This document shows positions 1 to 8,887 of a DNA stretch of 64,000 nt, piece by piece. Under the pieces are notes generated by a model. That model saw only the letters and a program-made list of their open reading frames with translations. It made no database searches and was not told the origin of the DNA. Each line of letters starts with the position of its first letter. Within the stretch, counting starts at the first letter, position 1. A program made the position numbers and the translations under genes. The stretch lies in NCBI RefSeq assembly GCF_025642135.1, contig NZ_CP106793.1, positions 868,001 to 932,000 on the forward strand, in the 5' to 3' direction. The stretch comes from Streptomyces cynarae (GTDB lineage Bacteria > Actinomycetota > Actinomycetes > Streptomycetales > Streptomycetaceae).

Positions 1-1157
1 GCCACGACGACCGTGAACACGCCCTGCATCCGGCCGCGCATCTCGTCGGTGGCCGCCGACAGCAGGATCGCGCCGCGGAAGACCATCGAGACCATGTCGG
101 CCACACCGGCGAGCGCCAGGAACGCGACGGCCACCCAGAGGTTCGTGGTCAGGCCGAGGCCGGTGATGGCCGCGCCCCAGCCGATCACCGCTGCGATCAC
201 CATGAGGCCGTGGCGGCGGGCGCGGGAGAACGTGCCGGACAGCAGGCCGCCGAGCACCGCTCCGACGGGGATGGCGGCGAACAGCAGGCCGAGGGCCAGT
301 CCCTCCCCGTAGGGCGCGAACGTCTGCGCGGCGAGTTGGGGGAACAGGGCGCGGGGCATGCCGAGCACCATGGCGATGATGTCGGCGAGGAAGGACAGCA
401 GCAGCACCTTGTGGAGGGAGATGTAGCGGAAGCCCTCGGCGATCGCCTGCCAGCCCGCCCGGCTGTTCGCCGCGGCCGCCTGGGGCGGCAGGGCGGGGAG
501 CCGGACGACCGCCCACACCGTGGCGCACAGGGCGAGGGCGTCGATCAGGTAGAGCTCGGACAGGCCGATCACGGGGATCAGGGCGCCGGCGAGGAGGGGT
601 CCGGCCACCAGGCCGGTCTGCATGACGGTGGAACCGAGGGCGTTGGCGGCGGGGAGTTCGTCCGCCGGGACGAGACGGGCGATGGAGGCGTTGCGGGCCG
701 GGGAGTTGAGGCCGAAGAAGGCCTGCTGGAGGGCGAGCAGCACCATCAGGACGACGACCGATCGCAGGCCGGTGGCGGCCTGCACCCAGAAGAGCACCGA
801 GGTGACGGCGAGGCCGGAGTTGGTGATCAGCAGCAGCCTGCGGCGGTCCATGCTGTCGGCGATGGCGCCGCCCCACAGCGCGAAGAGCGCGAGCGGCAGC
901 AGGCCGGCGAGGCTCGCGTACCCCACCCACGCCGACGAGCCCGTGATGTCGTAGATCTGCTTGGGCACGGCTACCGCGGTGAGCTGGCTGCCGACGGCAG
1001 TGACGATCGTCGAGGACCACAGGCGGCGGTAGGCGGGGCGGCGCAGCGGGCGGGTGTCCATCGCCCAGCGCCGCCAGCCGCGAGCCCTGGCCCGTGCCGG
1101 TTGCGGGCCCTCTTGCGGGGCCGCTCCGTTGTCGGTCGTGCTCTCGCTCGTGTCCAC
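1..1157 (-). CDS. MFS exporter (3' end outside window)
   Basis: This is a major facilitator superfamily transporter, read leftward and cut by the window edge, so only about 385 N-terminal residues are visible. The protein starts with a short acidic, polar tail, then runs RRPAYRRLWSSTIVTAVGSQ followed by hydrophobic helices. The loop GGAIADSMDRRRLL after the second helix is the classic MFS motif A. This pattern fits the EntS/MFS_3 group of siderophore and drug exporters, but the substrate cannot be read from sequence. I chose GTG at 1157 because AAGGAAG lies just upstream. A second in-frame GTG at 1178 has a weaker site. The next gene upstream (LysE type) is also on the minus strand with about 110 bases between, so they are probably separate units. 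Confidence 0.8.
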   Translation of the reverse strand, partial: MDTSESTTDNGAAPQEGPQPARARARGWRRWAMDTRPLRRPAYRRLWSSTIVTAVGSQLTAVAVPKQIYDITGSSAWVGYASLAGLLPLALFALWGGAIADSMDRRRLLLITNSGLAVTSVLFWVQAATGLRSVVVLMVLLALQQAFFGLNSPARNASIARLVPADELPAANALGSTVMQTGLVAGPLLAGALIPVIGLSELYLIDALALCATVWAVVRLPALPPQAAAANSRAGWQAIAEGFRYISLHKVLLLSFLADIIAMVLGMPRALFPQLAAQTFAPYGEGLALGLLFAAIPVGAVLGGLLSGTFSRARRHGLMVIAAVIGWGAAITGLGLTTNLWVAVAFLALAGVADMVSMVFRGAILLSAATDEMRGRMQGVFTVVV

Positions 1158-1270
1158 GGACTTCCTTGCCTCGTACACGTTTCAATTCCGGGTTCACTAT
1201 CACCGATCCGCGCGACGGACGGACACCCGGGTCGCTCCTGCGGCCTCGGCGGGCCGGGAACGGCGGCGCC

Positions 1271-1882
1271 TCAGGCGCCGGCGACGAGCATGCCGCCGGT
1301 CGCGATCATCGTCGCCGCCACCAGGCCGTCCAGGACGCGCCAGGAGGACGGGCGGGACAGGAAGCGGGCGAGCAGCCGGGCGCCGAAGCCGAGCGAGGCG
1401 AACCAGCACAGGCTGGCCAGGGCCGCGCCGAGACCGAAGGTCCAGCGCAGCGCGCCGTGGCCGGCCGCGATGGAACCGAGCAGGAAGACGGTGTCGAGAT
1501 AGACGTGCGGATTGAGCCAGGTCATCGCCAGGCAGGTGAGGACCGCACGCCTCCAGGAGCGCTCGGAGGCGCCCTCCACCCGCAGCACGGAGGGCCGCAG
1601 GACCCGGCGGGCGGCCAGAGCGCCGTAGCAGAGCAGGAAGGCACCGCCGATCCAGCCGACCGCGGTCAGCGCCGCGGGCCAGGCGGCCACGAACGCGCCG
1701 ACCCCGCCGACGCCCAGGGCGATGAGCGCCGCGTCGGACAGGGCGCAGATGCCGACCACGGCGAGCACGGCCTCCCGGCGGATGCCCTGGCGCAGGACGA
1801 AGGCGTTCTGGGCGCCGATCACGACGATGAGGGACAGGCCGGTGCCGAACCCGGCGGCCAGGGCGGTCAGTGCGTGGGGCAT
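1271..1882 (-). CDS. lysE: LysE/ArgO family amino-acid exporter
   Basis: A 203-residue inner-membrane protein of the LysE family, which exports basic amino acids such as lysine and arginine. The N-terminus carries the family signature (GTGLSLIVVIGAQNAFVLRQG, residues about 13-33), and the motif MTWLNPHVYLDTV appears near residue 120, as in LysE and ArgO. About six hydrophobic segments are visible and the length matches the family. It is divergent from a LysG/ArgP-type LysR gene that starts about 70 bases away. That is the standard arrangement for an exporter induced by its own substrate through the neighbouring regulator. The family call is firm. The exact substrate (lysine, arginine or an analogue) is inferred from the partner regulator. 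Confidence 0.9.
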   Translation of the reverse strand: MPHALTALAAGFGTGLSLIVVIGAQNAFVLRQGIRREAVLAVVGICALSDAALIALGVGGVGAFVAAWPAALTAVGWIGGAFLLCYGALAARRVLRPSVLRVEGASERSWRRAVLTCLAMTWLNPHVYLDTVFLLGSIAAGHGALRWTFGLGAALASLCWFASLGFGARLLARFLSRPSSWRVLDGLVAATMIATGGMLVAGA

Positions 1883-1952
1883 GCAGGGGACGCTAAGGAG
1901 GAGCGGCGTCCGAAGTACAGCTAAATGTTCTTACGTACCATTAGCCGACGTG

Positions 1953-2855
1953 ATGACGGAGCTTCCCCTGGACCAGGTGCGGACCCTGCTCGCGGTGGTG
2001 GACGAGGGCACCTTCGACGCTGCCGCCCGTGTCCTGCACGTGACGCCCTCGGCGGTCAGCCAGCGGGTCAAGGCGCTGGAGCAGCGCACCGGGCGGGTGC
2101 TGGTGACCAGGACCAAACCCGTGCGGCCCACCGAGTCCGGCGAGGTCGTCGTGCGGTTCGCGCGCCAGCTTGCCCAGGTGGAGGGGGACGCTCGAACCGC
2201 GCTGGGCATGACCGGCGCCGGGGAGACGACGCGCCTGTCCATCGCGGTGAACGCGGACTCGCTGGCGACCTGGTTCCTGCCGGCGCTCACCCGTGTGGCC
2301 GACGAGCTGGACATCGGGTTCGAACTGCGCCGCGAGGACGAGGCCCGTACGGCCGCCCTGCTGCGCGAGGGCCAGGTGATGGCCGCGGTCACCTCGTCGC
2401 CGGACCCGGTCGCGGGGTGCGGTGTGCGGAGCCTCGGGCGGATGCGGTACATGGCCATGGCCGGCCCCGGGTTCGTCCGGCGGTGGCTGGCGGGCTGGCC
2501 CGAGGTACCGCTGCGGGACGTGCTCGGCGGAGCGCCGGTCGTCGCCTTCGACCAATACGACGACTTCCAGGACCGGTTCCTGCGGGAGCTGCGGCCGTCC
2601 GGTGGTGCGCGCGGGCGGCGGCACCTCGTCCCGACGTCGGAGGGTTTCGTGGACGCCGTCGCGGCCGGAATGGGGTGGGGCATGGTGCCCGTTCAGCAGG
2701 CCGGGCCGCTGCTGCGCGCGGGGCGGCTGGTGCACCTGGCCGAGGACCGGCCGGCGGACGCGCCGTTGTACTGGCAGCAGTGGAAGCTGGACTCGCCCGC
2801 GCTGGCGGCGGTGGCCGCAGCGGTCGCTGCCGCGGCTGAGGAGGCGCTGGGCTAG
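1953..2855 (+). CDS. lysG: LysR family regulator, ArgP/LysG type
   Basis: A LysR-type activator of about 300 residues. The N-terminal helix-turn-helix (DEGTFDAAARVLHVTPSAVS, residues about 17-36) is followed by a type 2 periplasmic-binding-like effector domain. The sequence resembles ArgP/LysG, which senses lysine or arginine and switches on the divergent exporter gene. I placed the start at ATG 1953 so that the HTH begins at the usual distance from the N-terminus. GTG 1950 directly in front is equally possible, and a much longer upstream extension lies inside lysE and is not credible. The intergenic DNA at 1883-1949 must hold both promoters and the operator. Confidence 0.9.
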   Translation: MTELPLDQVRTLLAVVDEGTFDAAARVLHVTPSAVSQRVKALEQRTGRVLVTRTKPVRPTESGEVVVRFARQLAQVEGDARTALGMTGAGETTRLSIAVNADSLATWFLPALTRVADELDIGFELRREDEARTAALLREGQVMAAVTSSPDPVAGCGVRSLGRMRYMAMAGPGFVRRWLAGWPEVPLRDVLGGAPVVAFDQYDDFQDRFLRELRPSGGARGRRHLVPTSEGFVDAVAAGMGWGMVPVQQAGPLLRAGRLVHLAEDRPADAPLYWQQWKLDSPALAAVAAAVAAAAEEALG

Positions 2856-2922
2856 GGCCTGTCCGACGTCGAGCTGATCCGAAAGACGGGCCCTACAGCT
2901 GACGCGTCGGGCGGCAGTCCCG

Positions 2923-3783
2923 TCAGCCCTCCGCCACGACGAGGACGAGCGGGATGTCGTCGCACGGGACGAGCCGCAGCCCCTGGTGGCGCCCCGGTCG
3001 CGCGTCGGCGAGGAGGGCGCCGAAGTCGGGACCCTTGGTCAGGGAGCCGACCAGGTGGGCCGGGTCGGCCGAAGCCGCCACCCGGCCGCGGGCGTTGACC
3101 AGGTGGGCCGGTGCGGGCAGCCGTCGCAGCAGGGGCATCACGGCCGCCTCGAAGTGCCGCAGATACACGTCGGCGGCGGCGACCCCGGCGAAGCGGCCCT
3201 CTACGTGGACCGGCGCGGACAGGGTCAGGCTGTACTCGTCGGAGCAGAGGTAGTCGACGTAGGGCCCGGCGACCGCGCGGCGGCCGGTGTCACGGGGCAG
3301 GGCGAACCAGTCCCAGTGCGTGTAGTCGGAGTACGCCGACTGCCGCGGGTCCAGATCGAGCAGCAGCGGGCGTACCGAGCCGTCGCCGCGGGTCTGCCAC
3401 CACTCCAGCCATGCCGGGACGTCGGTGAGTAGACCGGGTGCCGCGACGAAGCCGACTCCGGAGACCAGCTCCTGCCGGGCGAGGTGGAGATGCAGCCCGG
3501 GGCGCAGCGCCGCGAGGTCGGCGGTCGCCGGGCGGTGGCCCCGGGCGCCGATGCGGGTCAGCAGCGCCGTGGTGTCGGCGCGGACCTGGGCGACGGTGTC
3601 GAAGACGGCCTCCAGGGTGCCGCGCACCCGGGCCGCGACACCCTTGTCCGTGACCGGATCGAGGAGTGCGGTAGCCGCGCCCGTACGGCTGCTGCCGCGG
3701 CTCGCGGCCGCGCTCGGACCCGTCGGGGCGGGGGGCGGGACGAGGCAGGGCGAGGAGCCGGGCTGCTTCAGGGAGTCGGACAT
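2923..3783 (-). CDS. Stand-alone Cache (PDC) sensor-domain protein
   Basis: A protein of about 286 residues whose centre and C-terminus look like a Cache/PDC ligand-binding fold. It has the segment YSDYTHWDWFALPRDTGRR, then YSLTLSAPV and GVAAADVYL, the usual order in extracellular sensor domains. No signal peptide, membrane segment, kinase, HAMP or output domain is visible, so it appears to be a free cytosolic ligand-binding protein. The N-terminal 40 residues are Pro/Ser/Ala-rich and probably disordered. I chose ATG 3783 over further upstream starts because the extra N-terminus has no conserved look. It is divergent from a PotD-like solute-binding lipoprotein, so both may recognise related amines or amino acids. 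Function otherwise unknown. Confidence 0.7.
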   Translation of the reverse strand: MSDSLKQPGSSPCLVPPPAPTGPSAAASRGSSRTGAATALLDPVTDKGVAARVRGTLEAVFDTVAQVRADTTALLTRIGARGHRPATADLAALRPGLHLHLARQELVSGVGFVAAPGLLTDVPAWLEWWQTRGDGSVRPLLLDLDPRQSAYSDYTHWDWFALPRDTGRRAVAGPYVDYLCSDEYSLTLSAPVHVEGRFAGVAAADVYLRHFEAAVMPLLRRLPAPAHLVNARGRVAASADPAHLVGSLTKGPDFGALLADARPGRHQGLRLVPCDDIPLVLVVAEG

Positions 3784-4169
3784 GACCGCGACCGTATACG
3801 TCCGCTTCGCCTCGCCGCATCTTGACTGAGCGTCAACTCCATTATCTCCTCCAGAAGTTGAACCGGACGGCAACGCTCCGTAAGGTGTTGGCCACACCGT
3901 CGCCCGTAGGCACCACCCCGACCTGCGGGCGAACCCTGGGCAGGGTCACCGACCCGCTCGCGACCTGGAGCATCGTCCGTGGACCACCGCACCCTGTGGC
4001 GACCGGAGCCGCTCCTGTCATCACGCCACCCCTATGCGGGTGCGGTGCACGACCCCACCACCGTGCCGCTCATCCGCGTCGCATCCTGTACGCCTGCGCA
4101 CCCACTGTCACCCACCGTCACACTTTCACCTCCGATTCCCCCCACTCCCCCACACCCGTGGAGACTTCC
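3784..4169. other. Divergent intergenic region, Cache gene / PotD-like gene
   Basis: About 386 bases separate the two divergent starts and hold no convincing gene. A dyad TCAACT-N17-AGTTGA lies at 3833-3861, some 50 bases upstream of the Cache-protein start and close to where its promoter should be. It is an operator candidate only. The stretch from about 4030 to 4160 is rich in C and short of G on the plus strand, which is unusual here, and it leads into the lipoprotein gene. Confidence 0.4.
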
Positions 4170-5372
4170 TTGCGTCTGAACAGATCCCTCAAAACGACGG
4201 CCGCCGCCTGTTCCCTTCTGCTCGTGAGTGCCTGCGGACTGTTCTCCGAGTCGAGCGCGTCGTCCTCCTCGGCCGGCTTCAACCCTCCGGACTTGAAGGC
4301 ACAGTCGGAACTGGGCCGGACGGAGGGGCAGGTGAACCTGATCTCCTGGGCGGGTTATGTCGAGGACGGGTCCTCGGACCCGAAAGCGGACTGGGTCACT
4401 CCCTTCGAAAAACAGACGGGATGTCAGGTTCACAACAAAGTGGCGGCCAGCTCGGACGAGATGGTCAAACTGATGAAGACCGGCGCCTATGACGCCGTCT
4501 CCGCTTCGGGCGACGCCTCCCTCAGGCTCATCGCCTCCGGCGAGGCGGCCCCGGTGAACACGGACCTGGTGCCCAACTACAAGGACGTCTTCTTCGGACT
4601 GAAGAACCAGAGCTGGAACTCGGTCGACGGCACGGCGTACGGCATCCCCCACGGCCGCGGCGCGAACCTGCTGATGTACAACACCAAGGAGGTCTCGCCC
4701 GCACCGGTCTCCTGGTCCGCGGTCTTCGACGACGCGGCCGAGTACAAGGGTCACCTCACCGCTTACGACTCGCCGATCTACATCGCCGACGCGGCCCTGT
4801 ACCTGCACGACACCCAGCCGGGACTGGGCATCGAGAACCCCTACGCGCTCGACCAGAAGCAGTTCGAGGCGGCCGTCGACCTGCTGAAGCGGCAGCGCGC
4901 CAACGTGGGCGAGTACTGGAGCGACTACCTGAAGGAGATCGCCGCCTTCAAGAGCGGCGACTCCGTCATCGGCACCACCTGGCAGGTCATCGCCAACCTC
5001 GCCCAGAGCGAGGGCGCCAAGGTGAAGGCCGTGCTGCCGCAGGAGGGCGCCACGGGGTGGTCCGACACATGGATGCTCTCGTCCAAGGCGAAGCACCCCA
5101 ACTGCGCCTACAAATGGATGAACTGGATCATCTCCCCGAAGGTCAACGCGGAGGTCGCCGAGTACTACGGCGAGGCGCCCGCCAACATCAAGTCCTGCGA
5201 CCAGACCAGCGATCCGGCCTTCTGCGACACCTTCCACGCCACCGACGAGAGCTACTGGAAGGACATCGCGTTCTGGACGACGCCCATCGAGCAGTGCCTC
5301 GACGGCCGCAGGGACGTCAAGTGCGTGCCGTACGCGAAGTGGGTGCAGGCCTGGACCGAGATCAAGGGCTGA
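4170..5372 (+). CDS. PotD-like solute-binding lipoprotein (polyamine type)
   Basis: A 400-residue extracellular solute-binding protein. The N-terminus is a lipoprotein signal (basic start, hydrophobic stretch, lipobox LLVSACG near residue 23). The mature part begins with VNLISWAGYVEDG, as in spermidine/putrescine-binding PotD/PotF proteins, and continues with FEKQTGCQVHNK and SWNSVDGTAYGIPHGRGANL. I chose TTG 4170 because GTGGAG lies six bases upstream. GTG 4158 would add four residues. No permease or ATPase gene is next to it, so it is an orphan component that must use a transporter encoded elsewhere or act as a sensor with the divergent Cache protein. Several Cys residues late in the protein suggest disulfides. 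Confidence 0.85.
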   Translation: MRLNRSLKTTAAACSLLLVSACGLFSESSASSSSAGFNPPDLKAQSELGRTEGQVNLISWAGYVEDGSSDPKADWVTPFEKQTGCQVHNKVAASSDEMVKLMKTGAYDAVSASGDASLRLIASGEAAPVNTDLVPNYKDVFFGLKNQSWNSVDGTAYGIPHGRGANLLMYNTKEVSPAPVSWSAVFDDAAEYKGHLTAYDSPIYIADAALYLHDTQPGLGIENPYALDQKQFEAAVDLLKRQRANVGEYWSDYLKEIAAFKSGDSVIGTTWQVIANLAQSEGAKVKAVLPQEGATGWSDTWMLSSKAKHPNCAYKWMNWIISPKVNAEVAEYYGEAPANIKSCDQTSDPAFCDTFHATDESYWKDIAFWTTPIEQCLDGRRDVKCVPYAKWVQAWTEIKG

Positions 5373-5388
5373 GCCGGCTCCGAAGGGC

Positions 5389-5417
5389 GTCCGCCGTGCC
5401 GCCCCCGCGCGGCGGAC
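5389..5417. terminator. Convergent hairpin terminator
   Basis: An inverted repeat GTCCGCCG / CGGCGGAC (8-base perfect arms, 13-base loop) lies between the stop codons of the converging lipoprotein and sugar-kinase genes. It is placed to end transcription from either side. It has no U-tract, which is common for Streptomyces terminators. Confidence 0.5.
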
Positions 5418-5418
5418 C

Positions 5419-6906
5419 TCACGCCGGCGGGACCTTCGCGGTCGCGCGCTGGTGACGGGCGAGCGCGTGCCCGATGTCACGGGTCGCCGGGTACAGCCGC
5501 AGATACAGGTCGTAGAGGTCGTCGTAGCGGGACCGCGGGCCGGTGTCGGGAGCGACGCGCTCGCGCACCGGGTTCCAACTGTCGATGTCGGTCTCACCGA
5601 TCGCACTCGCCGCCAGGAACGCGGCACCGTAGCTGGCGCCGAGCGTGACGGTCCTGATCTCCTGTTCGAGGCCGGTGACATCGGAGACGATACGGGTCCA
5701 CAGGCCGCCGCGGGTGCCTCCGCCGACGGCGACGACCCGGCGGATGTCGGCACCGGCCGCGCGCATCGCCTCCACGTTGTGCCTCACGCCGAACGCGGTG
5801 GCCTCCAGCGCGGCGCGGTAGAGGTCGCCGCGGGTGTGCTCCACGGTCAGTCCGGCGATCACTCCCCGGGCGTCCGGGTCGGCGACCGGGGTCCGCTCCC
5901 CCGCGAAGTAGGGCAGCATCAGCAGGCCCCTGGCGCCTGCCCCGGACGCCTCCGCCTCGGCGAGCAAGGCGTCCGGGTCGTCCTCCCCGAGCAGGTCCCG
6001 CAGCCAGTCGGTGATCACCCCGGAGGTGGCCATACCGCCCGCGAGGCTGCGCGTTCCCGGCAACGCGCCGACGGTGCTCCACAGTTCGGGCACGAGCAGC
6101 CGCTCCGACACGGTGTTGATGAGGAACATGGTGCTGCCATACATGAGCATCAGGTCGCCGGTGTGCTGGGCGCCGACGCTCAGCGCCTCCGACCAGGCGT
6201 CGATCGTCCCCGTGACGACCGGGATGCCGGCGGGGAGGCCGGTGGCCGCGGCCGCGTCGGCGGTCACCTGGCCGGCGACGTCACCGGGCCAGCGCAGGGG
6301 CGGCAGTTCGAGGTCCGGTGCGATGCGGCGCGCCCAGGGCCGGTACCAGTCCTGGGCGGTGGAGTCGTACAGCGGCACGGACTGGCTCGCCGAGTGGTGG
6401 TCGAGGACGTAGCGGCCGGTGAGCCGGTTGACCAGGTAGGAGTTGGGCATGTACAGCCGCCGGGCGCGGGCGGCGACATCGGGGCGGTGCTCCGCGAGCC
6501 AGGCGATCTTGGGGCCCACCGCCTGGGTGGACAGCAGGGATCCGCAGCGCCGCAGGACGGCGTCGCGGCCCAACTCGGCGTTCAGACGGGCGATCTGAGC
6601 GGTGGCTCGGGTGTCGACGCCGTAGAGGATCGCCGGGTGCAGCGGGGTGTCCGTCTCGTCGGCGAGGGCGACGCAGGGGCCCATGCCGCTGACGCCGACC
6701 GCGTCCACGACGGTGCCGGGGGCCAGCAGTTCGTGGGCGAGTGAGACGAACTCGTCCCACCAGACGCGGGCGTCCAACTCGACATGACCGGGTGTGGGGC
6801 GGCTGACCGTGTGCGGGCGCGTGGCCGTGCGGAGAACCGTTCCGTCCTCGTCGACCAGCACCCCTTTGCCGCTGGACGTTCCGATGTCGACACCGAGCAC
6901 CGTCAT
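5419..6906 (-). CDS. FGGY-family carbohydrate kinase
   Basis: A 495-residue cytosolic kinase of the FGGY family (xylulokinase/gluconokinase group) that phosphorylates a sugar or polyol with ATP. The N-terminal ATPase motif VLGVDIGTSSGKGVLVDEDG is at residues 3-22. The second lobe shows GTIDAWSEAL, the family motif VVAVGGGTRGGLW around residue 410, and a C-terminal GASYGAAFLAA. Length is family-typical. I chose ATG 6906 because GGGAGGACGGG lies upstream and the phosphate-1 motif then starts at residue 4; a longer form would add about 15 residues of poor quality. No sugar transporter or isomerase lies beside it, so the sugar is not identifiable. Confidence 0.85.
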   Translation of the reverse strand: MTVLGVDIGTSSGKGVLVDEDGTVLRTATRPHTVSRPTPGHVELDARVWWDEFVSLAHELLAPGTVVDAVGVSGMGPCVALADETDTPLHPAILYGVDTRATAQIARLNAELGRDAVLRRCGSLLSTQAVGPKIAWLAEHRPDVAARARRLYMPNSYLVNRLTGRYVLDHHSASQSVPLYDSTAQDWYRPWARRIAPDLELPPLRWPGDVAGQVTADAAAATGLPAGIPVVTGTIDAWSEALSVGAQHTGDLMLMYGSTMFLINTVSERLLVPELWSTVGALPGTRSLAGGMATSGVITDWLRDLLGEDDPDALLAEAEASGAGARGLLMLPYFAGERTPVADPDARGVIAGLTVEHTRGDLYRAALEATAFGVRHNVEAMRAAGADIRRVVAVGGGTRGGLWTRIVSDVTGLEQEIRTVTLGASYGAAFLAASAIGETDIDSWNPVRERVAPDTGPRSRYDDLYDLYLRLYPATRDIGHALARHQRATAKVPPA

Positions 6907-7066
6907 GCGTTCCCGTCCTCCCGCATCGAGACATCGAGACTCCCGGGACATCGTTCCCCGCTTCGCCGCCGATCACCGGTCGAACGGGAGAAGCCGGCGC
7001 CGAGCGGCGCGGCGTCGGCCCAGGAGGACCCCGTAGAAGGGGCGTGCCGGCGTCTGGGCGGCCGGG

Positions 7067-8887
7067 TCAGACGTCCGTGGGTGCGGGCGTCGCCGGGAGC
7101 CGCAGGGTGAAGACCGAGCCGGTGCCGACCTCTGAGGTGACCGTTACGGTTCCGCCGTGGGCCGTGGTGAGCTGGCGGACGATGGGTAGTCCGAGACCGC
7201 TGCCGCCGGTGCGCCGGCTGCGGGACTTCTCCGCTCGCCAGAACCGGTCGAAGACGTGACGCAGGTCCTCGGGTGCGATCCCGCTGCCGGTGTCGGCGAC
7301 CTTGAAGACCGTACTCGCTTCCTCCCTGCGGGCGGCGATCGTGATCGTGCCGTCGGCCGGGGTGTGGCGGATCGCGTTGGAGACCAGGTTCCCGAGCGCC
7401 TGCCGCATCCGGACGGGGTCGGCGTCCAGCCACGGGTCGCCGTCCACCCGCGTGACCAGGCGGATGCCGACGGTGTCGGCGGCGACCTTGTGGGCGGCGG
7501 CCACCTGGGCGAGGAGTTCGGCGGCGCGGACGGGTTCGCGGTGCAGCCGCAGGGTGCCCGCGTCGGCCGCGGCGAGGTCCTGGAGGTCGTCGATGACCCG
7601 CTGCAGGATCAGGGCCTCCTCGTGCAGGGAGGCCAGCAGTCCGGCGTCGGGGGCGACGGTGCCGTCGCGGGTCACTTCCAGCCAGCCGCGGATGTTGGTG
7701 AGCGGGGTGCGCAGTTCATGGGCGACGTCACTGACCATCGCCCTGCGCTGCGCCTCCAGACGTTCGCGGCGCTCGGTCAGCGCGTTGAACGCCTCTGCGA
7801 GGATCCCGGTCTCGTCGCGGGTGGTGACGGGCACGCGGACGTGCCGGTCGGGCGGCTGCTGCGCGGCATGGGTGAGCGCACGCAGCGGTCGTACGAGGCG
7901 GGTGGCGACCACGGCGGTGACGGCCACGGTCAGGGCGAGGACGAGCCCGGTCACCGCGACGACCTTGGCCTTGTTGGCGGGCGACATGTCGAAGCGGGGC
8001 AGGGTGCCGCCGCCGGTGCCGAGGAACAGCTCGGCCGCCGGGGCGACGTAGGGGTCGAGCTGCCGGCGACGGGCCTGGGCGATGCAGTCGCCGCCCTTCT
8101 GCTCCTCCGCCGTGGGCCTCGCGTTCTCCGCCTTCCTGACGGGGAGGTAGCTCAGCTCGACCCCCTTGACGGTGAAAGCCACCGCGAGGGGCAGCCGCGA
8201 GCCCTCGCGCTTCAGACACGTCCCGACCAGGCTCGTCACCGCGGCGATGGCCTTCTCCTCGGTCGGCATCGGGGTGTTCAGCCTTCCGTCGGCACACTCG
8301 GTCGCCACATAGGCGTCGGAGACGGATCCCTCCGCGCCCGTCAGCACGGACCGGCCGCTCGGCGCCGTCTCAACCGTCGCCTCGTAGCCGCCGCGCCGGT
8401 AGCACGCCTGCCGGACCAGCGCGAGCTTCCGCACCCGGGCACGCTCGTTCGCCGTCAGCCGGTACGGTCCCACCGCACGGGGATCGATGCCGCTCAGCTG
8501 CGCCCCGGGTTCTGAGTACGTGTCGGTGCGCAGCGGGTCCACGGTGGCGGCGGCCTGCGGCGGCAGGGAGGTGCCGTGGCGCGCGGAGTCGGCGATCAGG
8601 ACCCGGTCGGGCGTGGTCAGGGCGATGCGCCGGCGGGTGCGGGCGGACAGCGCGCGTACGGTGGCCTCGACGCCGGACCAGTCGGTGTGCGTGGCGGCGT
8701 ATCCGCTCAGCTGCCGCAAAATCTCCGTGTCGTCGGCGAGCGCCTGGCCCTGTTCCTCCTGGATGGCCCGGGTGGTGGTCTGCACCGCCAGCCACGCGGT
8801 GGCCGCCACCGAGCACATGGCGATGAGCACCGAGGTGACCATCAGCCGGACGAGGAGGCTCTTGCGCAGCGGTATGCCGCGGCTCAC
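7067..8887 (-). CDS. Two-component sensor histidine kinase
   Basis: A 606-residue membrane sensor kinase. Order of parts: transmembrane helix 1 (about 10-33), a large extracytoplasmic domain of about 270 residues containing several cysteines, transmembrane helix 2 (about 309-330), HAMP linker, HisKA box DVAHELRTPLTN with phospho-acceptor His390, and a HATPase domain with NLVSNAIRHTP, DTGSGI and GGSGLGL. It starts with GTG 8887, whose GTGA overlaps the stop of the response regulator gene, so the pair is translationally coupled. The signal it senses is unknown. The cysteine-rich outer domain (Cys162, Cys198, Cys224, Cys268 region) could respond to redox or metal, but that is inference. Confidence 0.92.
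   Translation of the reverse strand: MSRGIPLRKSLLVRLMVTSVLIAMCSVAATAWLAVQTTTRAIQEEQGQALADDTEILRQLSGYAATHTDWSGVEATVRALSARTRRRIALTTPDRVLIADSARHGTSLPPQAAATVDPLRTDTYSEPGAQLSGIDPRAVGPYRLTANERARVRKLALVRQACYRRGGYEATVETAPSGRSVLTGAEGSVSDAYVATECADGRLNTPMPTEEKAIAAVTSLVGTCLKREGSRLPLAVAFTVKGVELSYLPVRKAENARPTAEEQKGGDCIAQARRRQLDPYVAPAAELFLGTGGGTLPRFDMSPANKAKVVAVTGLVLALTVAVTAVVATRLVRPLRALTHAAQQPPDRHVRVPVTTRDETGILAEAFNALTERRERLEAQRRAMVSDVAHELRTPLTNIRGWLEVTRDGTVAPDAGLLASLHEEALILQRVIDDLQDLAAADAGTLRLHREPVRAAELLAQVAAAHKVAADTVGIRLVTRVDGDPWLDADPVRMRQALGNLVSNAIRHTPADGTITIAARREEASTVFKVADTGSGIAPEDLRHVFDRFWRAEKSRSRRTGGSGLGLPIVRQLTTAHGGTVTVTSEVGTGSVFTLRLPATPAPTDV

Noticed and set aside
210..1502. Long plus-strand reading frame rich in Gly, Glu and Gln
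   Set aside because: It is antisense to the MFS exporter and LysE genes, with no recognisable domain; GC-rich DNA leaves such frames open.
4032..5753. Long minus-strand reading frame opposite the PotD-like gene
   Set aside because: No family motif, overlaps a clear lipoprotein gene on the other strand, and codon pattern looks like a shadow.
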